Part shown: positions 6,743 to 14,969 of the stretch, one piece after another
Layout: every line of letters starts with the position of its first letter
Numbering within the stretch: position 1 is the first letter of the stretch
Source: Chloroflexota bacterium
Lineage (GTDB): Bacteria; Chloroflexota; Dehalococcoidia; SM23-28-2; RBG-16-64-32
DNA: 17,986 nt
Reading direction: 5' to 3'
Assembly (NCBI GenBank): GCA_016190405.1
Contig: JACPQO010000097.1
Coordinates: forward strand, 1-17,986
The notes under the pieces: generated by a model
The model's database searches: none
What the model was told of the DNA's origin: nothing
Seen by the model: only the letters and a program-made list of their open reading frames with translations
Position numbers and translations under genes: made by a program

Positions 6743-9700
6743 ATGGCAGGCAGTAAGCCGGACCCCTCGGTTCCCGGAGTTATCTCGCACTACCGGCTGC
6801 GCAAGCAGCTGGGCGGCGGCGGCATGGGCGAGGTCTATCAGGCGACTGACCGCCGGGACCGCAGCATCGTGGCCATCAAGCTGTTGTACCCCCATCTGGC
6901 CCACGATGCCTCGTTCCGGGAGCGGTTCGAGCGGGAGGCCCACGTGGGTGCGCTCCTGCGCTCCCCCTACACGGTCCACCTCCTGGACTACGGCTTTAGC
7001 AATGGGCGCTACTTCATAGTCATGGAGTTCGTGGAGGGGAACAGCCTGAGGGAAGCCATCCAGGACGGTCCCATGGAGGTCAGGCGAGCCCTACGGATCA
7101 CCGCTCAGGTGGCGCGGGCCCTGGAAGAGGCCGAGGCGCGCGGGGTGGTACACCGCGATATCAAGCCCGAAAACATCATGCTGGCTAGCGGCGACGCGGT
7201 GAAGGTGGCGGACTTCGGGATCGCCAAGCAGCTCGGCGCCGGTACCGTGACGACGCCTGGGGCTTTCGTGGGGACCCTGGCCTACGCCGCCCCAGAGCTG
7301 GCCCTGGGCAAGGCCGATCACCGCAGCGACATCTACTCGCTGGGGGGGACGCTATACCACATCTTGACGGGGCGCCCGCCCTACCTGGGCGACGCTCTGG
7401 AGATGCTGCGCCACCATGCTGACACGCCGCTGCCCCTGGAGCCGCTGGCCGGGCTGCCGGAGCCGGCCGTCGAGATCATAAAGCGATGTCTGGACAAGGA
7501 CCCCAACAAGCGCTATCAGACAGCGTCCGCCCTGGCCGGCGCGCTGGAGCACGCTGTGGCCGCCATTTCGGCGCAGGAGGCCGAGGCCCGTACGGTGGTG
7601 GAAGCAGGCGCGCCGCCAGCCCCGGCGCCGGAAGAGCTTCTGGCGCCCACGCAGATGGCGGAGAAGCTCGCGCCCGGCGAGACGCCATCCCCTGAGGCGA
7701 CAAGACTGGCGCCAACGCCTGTCCCGGGCGTCGAGGAGCGTGCCCCGGCCAGGCCGATGCCGGTCACCCTGGAGCTCGGTCCGGCCAGGGCCGGATTCCC
7801 CTTCGGAGGGCGGCTGGGTTCGGCCACGTACCAAGTGACCGTGCGCAACGGCGGCGCCGAAGCCGCGCAGGTGCGGCTGGAGGCCAGCGACCCGGCCGGT
7901 CACTGCTCCTTCTCTCTGCCCGGCAACCTGTCTATCCCGGCCAACGGCGCCAAGACGCTCAGCCTCAAGGTGAGGCCCCGCGCCCGGCGCTGGCGCGGTC
8001 GGCGGGAGACGTATCAGTTCATGGTGTCGGCGTCCCAGGGCGATGGCGGGCCGCCGGTCAGCGCCTCGGGGCGCTTGGAGGATGTGCCCTACGGCTGGGT
8101 GCCGTACGGCGGGCTCTTCGGCGTGGGAGCGGCCGGGGCAGCCATTGCAGCCCTGCTCCTGCTGGGCGGAGGCGGCTCAGAGACGGCAAGCGAGATCACG
8201 TACGAACAGTTGAGCCGCATGGTGCTGCCGCAGGGCGAGCTGGGGTCCGACTACGCCAGCTTCACGCTGGACCCGAACAAGTCCGGGCCCCTGCATAACG
8301 CCGGGCGGATCGACGGCTCCTGCGACAAGGAGCGGGAGACGGCCGACATTGAGCGTCTGGGCCGGGTGAACGGCTACGGCTCAGCCTACCAATCGACGCC
8401 GCAGGTGGCGGCCGGCAGCGGGACTTTCCTGGTCTCCAGCAGCGTGGAGCAGTACAAGACCGGCACGGGGGCGGAGCAGGCGCTGCAAGAGTTCCTGGCA
8501 GACCCGGTCAAAGGCATGGGGACGCCGGAGTGCCAGACGCTGACGCCGCTGAGGCGCGAAGAGTTCGGTCCGGGCGCCATAGGAAACAATGCGAACGGCG
8601 TGGAAGTGCGGGTCAGCGAGACTAAGGACGGCGGGGAGAAGATAGAGCACACGCTGACCATTGTAGGGTTCGTTCGCGGGTCGCTGCTGGGGATGGTGAT
8701 GATCGGCCACTTCGACAGCCCCGACTACCGGGACGACGCGGAAGCGCTGGCCCGTAAGCTGGACAGCCGCATTCAGCGCGTGCTGAGCGAGAAGCCCTCC
8801 CGGTCGGCCACCGCCTCGCCATCGGGCAGCGGCTCGCCGACGCCATCAGGCTCGGGTTCGCCGACGCCGACAGGCAGCGGCCCGGCGACGCCTGGGCCCA
8901 CGGGCGGCCCGGCCACACAGGGGCCTAAGCCCACTCCCACCGGCGGTGCGCAGCCGCCCGGAGCGCAGGCCCCCGTGATCAACTCGCTGGGCTGCAGCCC
9001 CATCTCGGTGCAGACCGGTCAGACCGTGAGCTGTAATCCTTCCGTCAGCGGCACCGTGACGGCGTGGTCTTGGTCGGCCGCCGGCGGCTCCCCTTCCGGT
9101 GGGAGCGGGGCCACGTTCTCGACTGCCTTCGGTTCGCCGGGAACGGCGACCATCAGCCTGAAGGCCTGCAACGGCTCCGCCTGCAACGGCGGCGCACAGA
9201 CGATCGCCGTGGCGAGCGCGCCGCCGCCGCCCAGCGCGCCGGTCATCAACTCCCTGGGCTGTAGCCCCATCTCGGTGCTGGTCGGAGACACGGTGAGCTG
9301 CAACCCCAGCGTCAGCGGCAGCGTGACCTCGTGGTCGTGGTCAGCCGCCGGGGGCTCTCCCGCCAGCGGGGGCGGCGGCAGCTTCGCCACCAGCTTCGGC
9401 TCGCCCGGCAACCAGGCCATCAGCCTCACCGCCTGCAACGGCGGGGCCTGCGCCTCCGGCTCGCAGGGGATCTCGGTGACCGCGCCCGCAGAGACGTACC
9501 AGGTGTTCATCGACTCGGCCGCTGTGACACCCGACGGTCTCGTCACCGTAACCCTCTACGTTGACGCTCCGGCGGCCGGCCTTGGCAGCTACGATATCGA
9601 CATCGACTACGATTCGTCGGTGATCTTCGCTGTGGACTGCGAATCATACGACGTCAACGGCTACTGCGACCCATTCTTCACCGAGAGCACTGTCAACTTC

Positions 9701-9880
9701 GCCGGCTACATGGGCCTTTCCGGCACCTTGTTCATAGGGAGCATCACCTTCCAGGCGGGCTCCTTTACGGGCGTCTCTCCGCTGTTCATCAGCCTGTACA
9801 CCCTGGAGGACGCTTTCGGCAACGATGTGATCGGTACCGGGAACGCCCAGGTCTTCGACGGCCAGATCAGCGTCCAATAA
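6743..9880 (+). CDS. Receptor Ser/Thr protein kinase with PKD-like and cohesin-like ectodomains
   Basis: This 1045-residue membrane kinase (Hanks/PknB type) has an intact catalytic domain at about 15-275: GGGGMGEVY, Lys46 in VAIKLL, HRD 137-139 in VHRDIKPEN, DFG 157-159 and APE 183-185. The activation loop is GAGTVTTPGAFVGTLAY. A Pro/Ala/Thr-rich linker (280-340) follows, then a cytoplasmic Ig-like beta domain (about 340-445; VTVRNGGAEAAQVRLE, IPANGAKTLSLKVRP), then one transmembrane helix (about 454-476). Outside the membrane come a globular domain of about 210 residues (480-795 region begins SEITYEQLSRMVLP) that I do not recognise, a Ser/Gly/Pro/Thr linker (about 690-740), two PKD/Ig-like repeats (about 742-827 and 832-914, each opening APVINSLGCSPISV, with paired Cys), and a cohesin-like domain (about 915-1045; SYDIDIDYDSSVIFAVD, then LFIGSITFQAG). 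PASTA repeats are absent. Likely targets are the FHA proteins next door; the ectodomain ligand is unknown. Confidence 0.93.
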   Translation: MAGSKPDPSVPGVISHYRLRKQLGGGGMGEVYQATDRRDRSIVAIKLLYPHLAHDASFRERFEREAHVGALLRSPYTVHLLDYGFSNGRYFIVMEFVEGNSLREAIQDGPMEVRRALRITAQVARALEEAEARGVVHRDIKPENIMLASGDAVKVADFGIAKQLGAGTVTTPGAFVGTLAYAAPELALGKADHRSDIYSLGGTLYHILTGRPPYLGDALEMLRHHADTPLPLEPLAGLPEPAVEIIKRCLDKDPNKRYQTASALAGALEHAVAAISAQEAEARTVVEAGAPPAPAPEELLAPTQMAEKLAPGETPSPEATRLAPTPVPGVEERAPARPMPVTLELGPARAGFPFGGRLGSATYQVTVRNGGAEAAQVRLEASDPAGHCSFSLPGNLSIPANGAKTLSLKVRPRARRWRGRRETYQFMVSASQGDGGPPVSASGRLEDVPYGWVPYGGLFGVGAAGAAIAALLLLGGGGSETASEITYEQLSRMVLPQGELGSDYASFTLDPNKSGPLHNAGRIDGSCDKERETADIERLGRVNGYGSAYQSTPQVAAGSGTFLVSSSVEQYKTGTGAEQALQEFLADPVKGMGTPECQTLTPLRREEFGPGAIGNNANGVEVRVSETKDGGEKIEHTLTIVGFVRGSLLGMVMIGHFDSPDYRDDAEALARKLDSRIQRVLSEKPSRSATASPSGSGSPTPSGSGSPTPTGSGPATPGPTGGPATQGPKPTPTGGAQPPGAQAPVINSLGCSPISVQTGQTVSCNPSVSGTVTAWSWSAAGGSPSGGSGATFSTAFGSPGTATISLKACNGSACNGGAQTIAVASAPPPPSAPVINSLGCSPISVLVGDTVSCNPSVSGSVTSWSWSAAGGSPASGGGGSFATSFGSPGNQAISLTACNGGACASGSQGISVTAPAETYQVFIDSAAVTPDGLVTVTLYVDAPAAGLGSYDIDIDYDSSVIFAVDCESYDVNGYCDPFFTESTVNFAGYMGLSGTLFIGSITFQAGSFTGVSPLFISLYTLEDAFGNDVIGTGNAQVFDGQISVQ
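8968..9480 (+). repeat. Tandem duplication of a PKD-like domain inside the kinase gene
   Basis: Two copies of about 260 bases (starting near 8968 and 9237) encode very similar domains, each with NSLGCSPISV, TVSCNPSVSG, WSWSAAGGSP and AISLxACNG-type stretches. Similarity at the DNA level indicates internal duplication. Each copy has conserved Cys that could pair outside the cell. Confidence 0.75.
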
Positions 9881-9885
9881 GGGTT

Positions 9886-9911
9886 GGGCGCAGCATGGGC
9901 AGGCGGCGCCC
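9886..9911. terminator. Possible shared terminator hairpin between convergent genes
   Basis: GGGCGC (9886-9891) and GCGCCC (9906-9911) pair across a 14-base loop in the 31-base gap between the kinase stop and the transporter stop. No T-tract is visible, so this is a weak call. Confidence 0.35.
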
Positions 9912-12761
9912 CTAGATGACGTCTTTCCTCTTCTGTAGCACGAGCAAGAGGATGAAGATGCCGGCCATGATGGCGCCGATGGCGGCCCAGGTCACGTAGA
10001 CATCGGCCCCAAAGATATCGCCGAAACGGTCGTCGATGGGGTGCAGGGCAACCTTTCGTTCAGCGTCAGTGGCGTACTGCTGAATGCCGGGGAGATTGCA
10101 GGCGGAGAGGTCCACCCCCTCGCAGACGCCGGTCTTGACGTGGGCGGCGGCCGTCAAGGCCTGAAAGACCCACTTGGTGCTGGTGATGTCGCCCAGGACC
10201 AGGCCGGCCGGCCCCAGGGTGTTGAGGGGCAACAGACCACCGGAGAAGACCATCTGCACCACAACAACCGCGATGACCAGGATCATGGCCTGCTCCTCAC
10301 GGGGGACAAACGTGGAGATGAGGAGGCCCCACATGACGCCGGACATGACCGACAGCGCCAGCGTCACGTAGAACTGGACGAGGTCGATGGTCTGCAGGTG
10401 CGAGAAGTCGATAGCCAGCAGCTTGAGGGCAAAAAAAGCGCCGGCATGATAGAAGGCGAACAGGTAACCGATCCAGACCTTGGATAACAGGTAAGGCACG
10501 ATTTTCAGGGTCACCGTGCGTTCCCGCTTGTAGATGGCGTTTTCCTTGACGATCTCGCGGACGGATGTGAGGGCGCCGACCAGGAACGGGATGAGCGACC
10601 CCATGAAGAGCATGGTCATGGCGCGAATGGAGTCGCCCACGCGCAGGTCGAAGAGGTTACGGGGCCAGGAAATGAGATCGATGGCGCCCAGGGCCGGCGC
10701 GATGAGGAAAAGCAGCAAGAGGTTCATCCGGTCTCGGCGGATGATGTCCAGGTAGCGAGAGGAGAGGATCCAGAACTGGCGCAGGGAGGAGACAGTCCGC
10801 GGGGCCGCGGCCCTGGCTGGGGCGCTAGGCCTGGCCTGAGCGGGCGGGGCCTGGGCCGGCCCACGCACCACATCGCCGTACTTCTCCTCCAGCCGGGCGA
10901 CTACGAACTTCTGGTACTGATCGGACTGCCGGTATTTCTGGGCCCAGGTCTCCGGGGTCAGCTCGTTCTCCAGCTTCTCGTAGATGCCGTCGAAGTCTTC
11001 GACCTCGAAGTAGGGGAGGGCCTCTTCGGGCGGCCCGTAGTAGGCCAGATGGCCGCCCTTGGCCAGGAAGACCACCTGGTCGCAGAGCATGACGTTCTTG
11101 GTGGCGTGGGTGACCAGTAGGACGGTGTGGCCCTGGTCGGCCAGTTTGCGCAGCAGGCGCATCATCTGGCTCTCGGTGCCGGGGTCAAGGCCGGAGGTGG
11201 CCTCGTCCAGGAAGAAAAGCCCGGGCTTGGTCAGCAGCTCGGCGCCGATAGATACGCGCTTGCGCTGACCGCCGCTGAGGCGGCTGATGGGCAGGTCTCG
11301 ACGCTCGCTGAGGCCGAGGATTTCCATGACCTCCTCTACGCGCTGTCGCCGCTCGGCCGGGCCGGTGTCCGAGGGCAGGCGGAGGCGCGCCGAGTAATCG
11401 AGCGCTTTGGAGATGGTGAGCTCTTTGTGGATGATGTCGTCCTGGGGCACGTAGCCGAGGTCGGTGCGATAAGCGTCGAAGTTGCGGTAGAGGTTGGTGC
11501 CGTTGACCAGCACGGCGCCGTCCCCGGCGGGGCGGAAGCCGTTAAGGGCGTCCAGGAGGGTGGACTTGCCGGCGCCGCTGACGCCGACCACGGCGACGAA
11601 CTCCCGCGCGTGAATGGCCAGGGATATGTCCTGGAGCAGGTTCAGCCCCTTGCCGACGAACTGGTTCAGGTGTAGGGCGTCCAGTCGCAGGTCGCGGGAC
11701 TCGTCGACCTGCTGGAGCGCCTCGGGCGCAAACACGAACTTGATGGGCCCGACGCGGATCGTGTCGCCGGGGCGCAGGGGGCGCGGTTCGCGCGGGAGGA
11801 CGCGCTCGCCGTTGAGGAAGGTGCCGTTGCTGGAACCGACGTCCTCCACCACGTAGCCGCCATCGGCGCGGAAGATGCGGGCGTGGTTGCGGGATACCGC
11901 CGGGTAGTCCAGGGTGACGTCGTTGCCGGCGCTGCGGCCGATGGTGATGACGGCGTGGCCCCGGAGGTCGAGCTGCTGGGCGAGGGTGGTCTCTTCGACG
12001 GCCTCCGGCGAGGTCCTGTAGGCCAGGGTGACGCTCTGGCCTATCTCAAGGATGTCGCCATCGGCGAGCAGCCTGGCGGGGACGCGCTGGCCCTGGAAGG
12101 TCAGGCCGTTGGCGCTGCCCAGGTCGGCGATCTCATAGCCGGGGCCGGCACGCCGCAGCTCGGCGTGGCGGCGCGAGACCACGAGGTCATCGATGACGAT
12201 GTCGTTGGCCGGGTCGCGGCCCAGGGAGAGGATGTCCCCTTCCAGGGGGAATTCCTTGGTCCACTGGGGAGCGGTGACGATGAGGCGTGGACGGGGCGGC
12301 GCCACAAGGGTCACCGCGTGCGCCTCGCGAGCCGGGCCTGCTGCCCAGGGGGCAGGCGCCACGCGGGTAGCCCCTTGATCCAGCCCCGACAAGCGCATGA
12401 CCAGGGTGAAGCCGCCGATGGTGATGGTGTCGCCGTCCTTGATGGGGCGCGCCACCTTAGGATCGATCTCGGCGCCATCGACGCGGGTGCCGTTGGCGCT
12501 GCCCAGGTCGCTGATGCAGTACCCATCGCCGGCCCACTCCAGGCGCGCGTGATGGCGGGACACCAGGGGGTCGCTGAGGACCAGTTGGTTATCCTCGGCG
12601 CGCCCGATGGCGGTGGGGTCGCCGCTGAGGGCGTACTGGCGGATCTGGTCGCCTTGGCGGATTTCCAGGATGCCCGAGGTAGCTATGGGAGGCGCCTCCT
12701 GAGGTACGTCTGGCGCCGTCGGGTGAGCACGGACATGGCGCCGGTGCCCCTCAACTGCCAT
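9912..12761 (-). CDS. ABC-2 type transporter with three N-terminal FHA domains (Rv1747-like)
   Basis: This 949-residue ABCG-like half-transporter fuses three FHA domains to an ATPase and a membrane domain. FHA1 (about 32-125; Arg54, Ser68, His71, Asn90), FHA2 (about 158-248; GRDPAND, VSRRHAE, SANG) and FHA3 (about 265-345; GRSAGND, VSRNHAR, SSNGT) all keep the phospho-Thr-binding residues. The ATPase (about 355-590) has Walker A GVSGAGKST (393-401), Q440, signature LSGGQRKR (495-502), Walker B LFFLDE (515-520) and His552. The C-terminal part (about 680-949) has about six membrane helices of the ABC2 type. Mycobacterial Rv1747, an FHA-ABC exporter phosphorylated by PknF, is the closest known design but has two FHA domains. 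The linker between FHA1 and FHA2 contains GATRVAP and VTLVAP, candidate phospho-sites. ATG 12761 lacks a clear ribosome-binding site. Cargo is unknown; export of an envelope component is a guess. Confidence 0.93.
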   Translation of the reverse strand: MAVEGHRRHVRAHPTAPDVPQEAPPIATSGILEIRQGDQIRQYALSGDPTAIGRAEDNQLVLSDPLVSRHHARLEWAGDGYCISDLGSANGTRVDGAEIDPKVARPIKDGDTITIGGFTLVMRLSGLDQGATRVAPAPWAAGPAREAHAVTLVAPPRPRLIVTAPQWTKEFPLEGDILSLGRDPANDIVIDDLVVSRRHAELRRAGPGYEIADLGSANGLTFQGQRVPARLLADGDILEIGQSVTLAYRTSPEAVEETTLAQQLDLRGHAVITIGRSAGNDVTLDYPAVSRNHARIFRADGGYVVEDVGSSNGTFLNGERVLPREPRPLRPGDTIRVGPIKFVFAPEALQQVDESRDLRLDALHLNQFVGKGLNLLQDISLAIHAREFVAVVGVSGAGKSTLLDALNGFRPAGDGAVLVNGTNLYRNFDAYRTDLGYVPQDDIIHKELTISKALDYSARLRLPSDTGPAERRQRVEEVMEILGLSERRDLPISRLSGGQRKRVSIGAELLTKPGLFFLDEATSGLDPGTESQMMRLLRKLADQGHTVLLVTHATKNVMLCDQVVFLAKGGHLAYYGPPEEALPYFEVEDFDGIYEKLENELTPETWAQKYRQSDQYQKFVVARLEEKYGDVVRGPAQAPPAQARPSAPARAAAPRTVSSLRQFWILSSRYLDIIRRDRMNLLLLFLIAPALGAIDLISWPRNLFDLRVGDSIRAMTMLFMGSLIPFLVGALTSVREIVKENAIYKRERTVTLKIVPYLLSKVWIGYLFAFYHAGAFFALKLLAIDFSHLQTIDLVQFYVTLALSVMSGVMWGLLISTFVPREEQAMILVIAVVVVQMVFSGGLLPLNTLGPAGLVLGDITSTKWVFQALTAAAHVKTGVCEGVDLSACNLPGIQQYATDAERKVALHPIDDRFGDIFGADVYVTWAAIGAIMAGIFILLLVLQKRKDVI

Positions 12762-12816
12762 ATGCTACACCATCGGGCGGGGAAACCCAACGTGCGGGGT
12801 TAGTTAGCGCGGGCCG

Positions 12817-13440
12817 TTAGGCGTGGCCGAACTTCATCCAGACGGTGCCCGGGGCCCCGATAGTGGGCGGCCCTTCGCGGTAGATGGCCCAGAGGAAGTC
12901 GATGCCGCCGCCCGACTCCTCGACAGGCCCATCGGCCACACCGCCGTTCCAGTCGAAGAGGGTGATCTTCCGCGTCGGGCCGTAGGGATCAACGCCCCAG
13001 CGGGCCCAGTCGTCGGCCGAGATATCGCTGACCTCGTAGGAGCCGGAAGAGGAGCCGAAGTACCAGGTGCCGTTGGCGTACAGCTCTAGCTCGCGGGTGA
13101 TGGTGGTATCGACGGTGCCGGCGCCACCCTCGTCGTAGAAGATGCGGGCGGAGTAGGCGCGCCAGGCGCCCGCGAACTCGGGGTTGGCCGCCAGTGCGGG
13201 CTCCTGGACCGGCTGTGCTGACGCGGGTTGCTCCACGGGTTGGGGCTGCTGCGCTGGGGCTTGGGCCGCCGCCGGCGCTTCCGTCGCGGGCGCGGGGGCC
13301 GTCTGTGCCGCGGCCGGCGCGGAAGCAGCGGGCGTCTGTGCGCTCCCGGCGGGGGTCGCGGCCTCTTGACCGCCGCCGCAGGCGGCCAGGGCGGCCGCTG
13401 TCAGGGCAAGGGGTATCAGCAATAAGGTTATGCGCTTCAC
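12817..13440 (-). CDS. Putative lipoprotein with Ala/Pro/Gln-rich linker
   Basis: This is a 207-residue exported protein. From GTG 13440 the N terminus is a lipoprotein signal peptide (KRITLLLIPLALTAAALAAC) with lipobox LAAC and Cys21. AAGGA at 13448-13452, seven bases upstream, fixes this start, although the frame is open further to 13509. A Gly then Ala/Pro/Gln/Thr-rich linker of about 60 residues leads to a C-terminal domain (NPEFAGAWRAYSARIFYDEG, then LELYANGTWYFGSSSGSYEV, then GTVWMKFGHA) that looks beta-rich and faintly like lipocalin-type folds; I do not recognise it. It lies 55 bases upstream of the FHA-ABC transporter on the same strand, so it may be co-transcribed and serve as an extracytoplasmic partner of that transporter. 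That role is inference. Confidence 0.8.
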   Translation of the reverse strand: MKRITLLLIPLALTAAALAACGGGQEAATPAGSAQTPAASAPAAAQTAPAPATEAPAAAQAPAQQPQPVEQPASAQPVQEPALAANPEFAGAWRAYSARIFYDEGGAGTVDTTITRELELYANGTWYFGSSSGSYEVSDISADDWARWGVDPYGPTRKITLFDWNGGVADGPVEESGGGIDFLWAIYREGPPTIGAPGTVWMKFGHA

Positions 13441-13595
13441 CGGCGTGTCCTTTCGGTCAAAGTTCCTGGATGGCAGGTCTGGCCAATGGTGGGGACGGCG
13501 CCCCGACAACGTGAGACGCCGGGCGATTGGCGGGCGTTACACATGGCTATGGCGCCCCGTACTCGCCGCAGCCGACCGGGTCCAGCAACGAGGCC

Positions 13596-13621
13596 TTGAC
13601 AGGGGAACGATGGGGTATCAT
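13596..13621 (+). promoter_or_regulatory. Weak promoter candidate for the MaoC-like gene
   Basis: A consensus TTGACA (13596-13601) is followed by TATCAT (13616-13621), but the spacer is only 14 bases. It lies about 50 bases before the start codon. The rest of the 230-base divergent gap holds nothing else I can name. Confidence 0.25.
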
Positions 13622-13669
13622 GGTGGCAAGAAGCCGGGAAGCGCCGGTCTTGGCGGGAGGGAGACAGCT

Positions 13670-14539
13670 ATGCAGACGCAGGAGCGAGAGGTCTACGTCG
13701 GGCGGTACTATGGCCAGCGTGAGATCGACATAACGCCCGAACTGGTACGCCACTACTCGGAGTCGGTGGACGACTACAACCCCTGGTACACAGGCGATTC
13801 GCCGTTCGGGGGGCCGGTGGCGCCGGCTCTGGTCCTCCACTCGGAGGTATACCGCTACAGCGGCTGGTACCTGCCCAACGTGTACGGAAACCTGCACGCC
13901 AAGCAGGAGTGGGAGCTGTTCCAGCCGATGAAGGTGGGCGAGCGCGTCACGACCCGCTCCATCATCGTCGACCGGTACCTGAGGCGGGACCGGGAATACG
14001 TGGTCAACGAGGTGAGCTGCTTTGGTGGCGACGGCCGCTTGTTGAACCGAGGACGGACGCATCAGAGCTTTCTGATGGCCAGCGGCACGGGCATCGTGGT
14101 GGACAAGGAGCGGGAGAAGCGTCCCGAGCGGCGATTCGAAGTGGGTGAGGGCGATGTGCTGGAGGAGCTGTCTCCGGTGGTGAAGGACGTGACCCTGGAG
14201 ATGTGCCACAAGTTCTCCGGCCCGGCCAAGAACTACCACAACGATCTGGAAGCGGCGCGCCAGCTGGGCTTCCCTGATATAGTCGTGCAGGGGATGATGT
14301 CGCTCTGTTTTCTCTCCGAGATGATGACTAACCGGTTCGGGGCAGGCTGGTACGCGGGGGGACGTATGAGCGTGAACCTGGTGAACGTTCTCTGGCAGAA
14401 GGAGCGGACGGTCTGCCGCGGGTTAGTGCGCGAGATGACGGCGGAAGGTTCGCGGCGGCGGGCCCATCTTCAGGTGTGGTGCGAAAAGGAGGACGGCGCC
14501 AAGACCGTGGTGGGGACGGCCAGCGCGCTCCTCGAGTAG
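13670..14539 (+). CDS. MaoC-like double hot-dog protein (enoyl-CoA hydratase-like)
   Basis: This is a 289-residue protein with two consecutive hot-dog domains (about 10-140 and 155-288), as in MaoC/FAS1-HTD-type 2-enoyl-CoA hydratases or dehydratases acting on acyl-CoA or acyl-ACP. ATG 13670 follows GGGAGG (13655-13660); the frame is open to 13430 but that extension is unlike the family. The usual D-x4-H catalytic pair is not complete in either half. The first half has DYNPWY, with Asp35 but Tyr40 in place of His. The second has PAKNYH, with His190 but Pro185 in place of Asp, followed by the usual AARQLGFPDIVVQGM. The protein may be inactive, use a rearranged site across the two halves, or catalyse a different reaction. 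It is isolated on its strand; no partner gene is adjacent. Confidence 0.82.
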   Translation: MQTQEREVYVGRYYGQREIDITPELVRHYSESVDDYNPWYTGDSPFGGPVAPALVLHSEVYRYSGWYLPNVYGNLHAKQEWELFQPMKVGERVTTRSIIVDRYLRRDREYVVNEVSCFGGDGRLLNRGRTHQSFLMASGTGIVVDKEREKRPERRFEVGEGDVLEELSPVVKDVTLEMCHKFSGPAKNYHNDLEAARQLGFPDIVVQGMMSLCFLSEMMTNRFGAGWYAGGRMSVNLVNVLWQKERTVCRGLVREMTAEGSRRRAHLQVWCEKEDGAKTVVGTASALLE

Positions 14540-14566
14540 CACAGGCCGGGAGCGTGGGGGCTCTCG

Positions 14567-14845
14567 CTATTCCGGCTGGCGGGGGAGATGCTCGACGATC
14601 ATGTCGAGGGCCTCGCCGCGGCGCACCCAGCGCAGCAGCTCACGGCGAAGCAGCAGGCTGACCTTCTCCAGGGCCTGCGCGCGCTCCGGGCTCTTCTGGC
14701 GGTCCAAGGCCAGGTGCACCTCTCGCAAGGCGTCTTCGCAGGCGGCCGCCATCCGCCAGGCGAAGAACCAGCGCCCGCTAAGGTCCGCCCATGCTTCACC
14801 GGTGCCCGTATTCTGTTGCGCTGCGATCGCCATCGCTAAACCCAT
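14567..14845 (-). CDS. Small hypothetical helical protein
   Basis: This 92-residue protein is predicted mostly helical and amphipathic (SGRWFFAWRMAAACEDALRE, then ALEKVSLLLRRELLRWVRRG). It has no signal peptide or membrane helix. I do not recognise the family. ATG 14845 or ATG 14833 may be the start; an AGAAGGG lies just upstream, too close to the first and about 12 bases from the second. It is convergent with the MaoC-like gene and divergent from the cyclophilin gene. The plus-strand frame over the same bases looks like a shadow. Its function is unknown. Confidence 0.55.
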   Translation of the reverse strand: MGLAMAIAAQQNTGTGEAWADLSGRWFFAWRMAAACEDALREVHLALDRQKSPERAQALEKVSLLLRRELLRWVRRGEALDMIVEHLPRQPE

Positions 14846-14925
14846 CCCTTCTGCTCTGATTTACCAATATGGATGCGCGCCGGGCTTCCAGTGTTACAGA
14901 AAATCTCGGTCGTAGAACGTACTTC

Positions 14926-14964
14926 TGCTATACTGATGACAGCCACAGCCCGGATAGAGGTGAT
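14926..14964 (+). promoter_or_regulatory. Extended -10 promoter and strong ribosome-binding site of the cyclophilin gene
   Basis: TGC-TATACT (14926-14934) is an extended -10 element without a good -35. About 20 bases later AGAGGTGAT (14956-14964) matches the anti-Shine-Dalgarno sequence almost perfectly. It is followed after five bases by CTG at 14970, and no ATG, GTG or TTG in frame lies nearby. Confidence 0.55.
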
Positions 14965-14969
14965 CCAGA

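Noticed and set aside
8800..8960. Short GC-rich repeats such as GGCTCGCCGACGCC
   Set aside because: They encode the Ser/Pro/Thr/Gly linker of the kinase and need no separate element.
11883..12803. Plus-strand frame of 306 residues opposite the FHA region of the transporter
   Set aside because: Antisense shadow; the opposite strand encodes three clear FHA domains.
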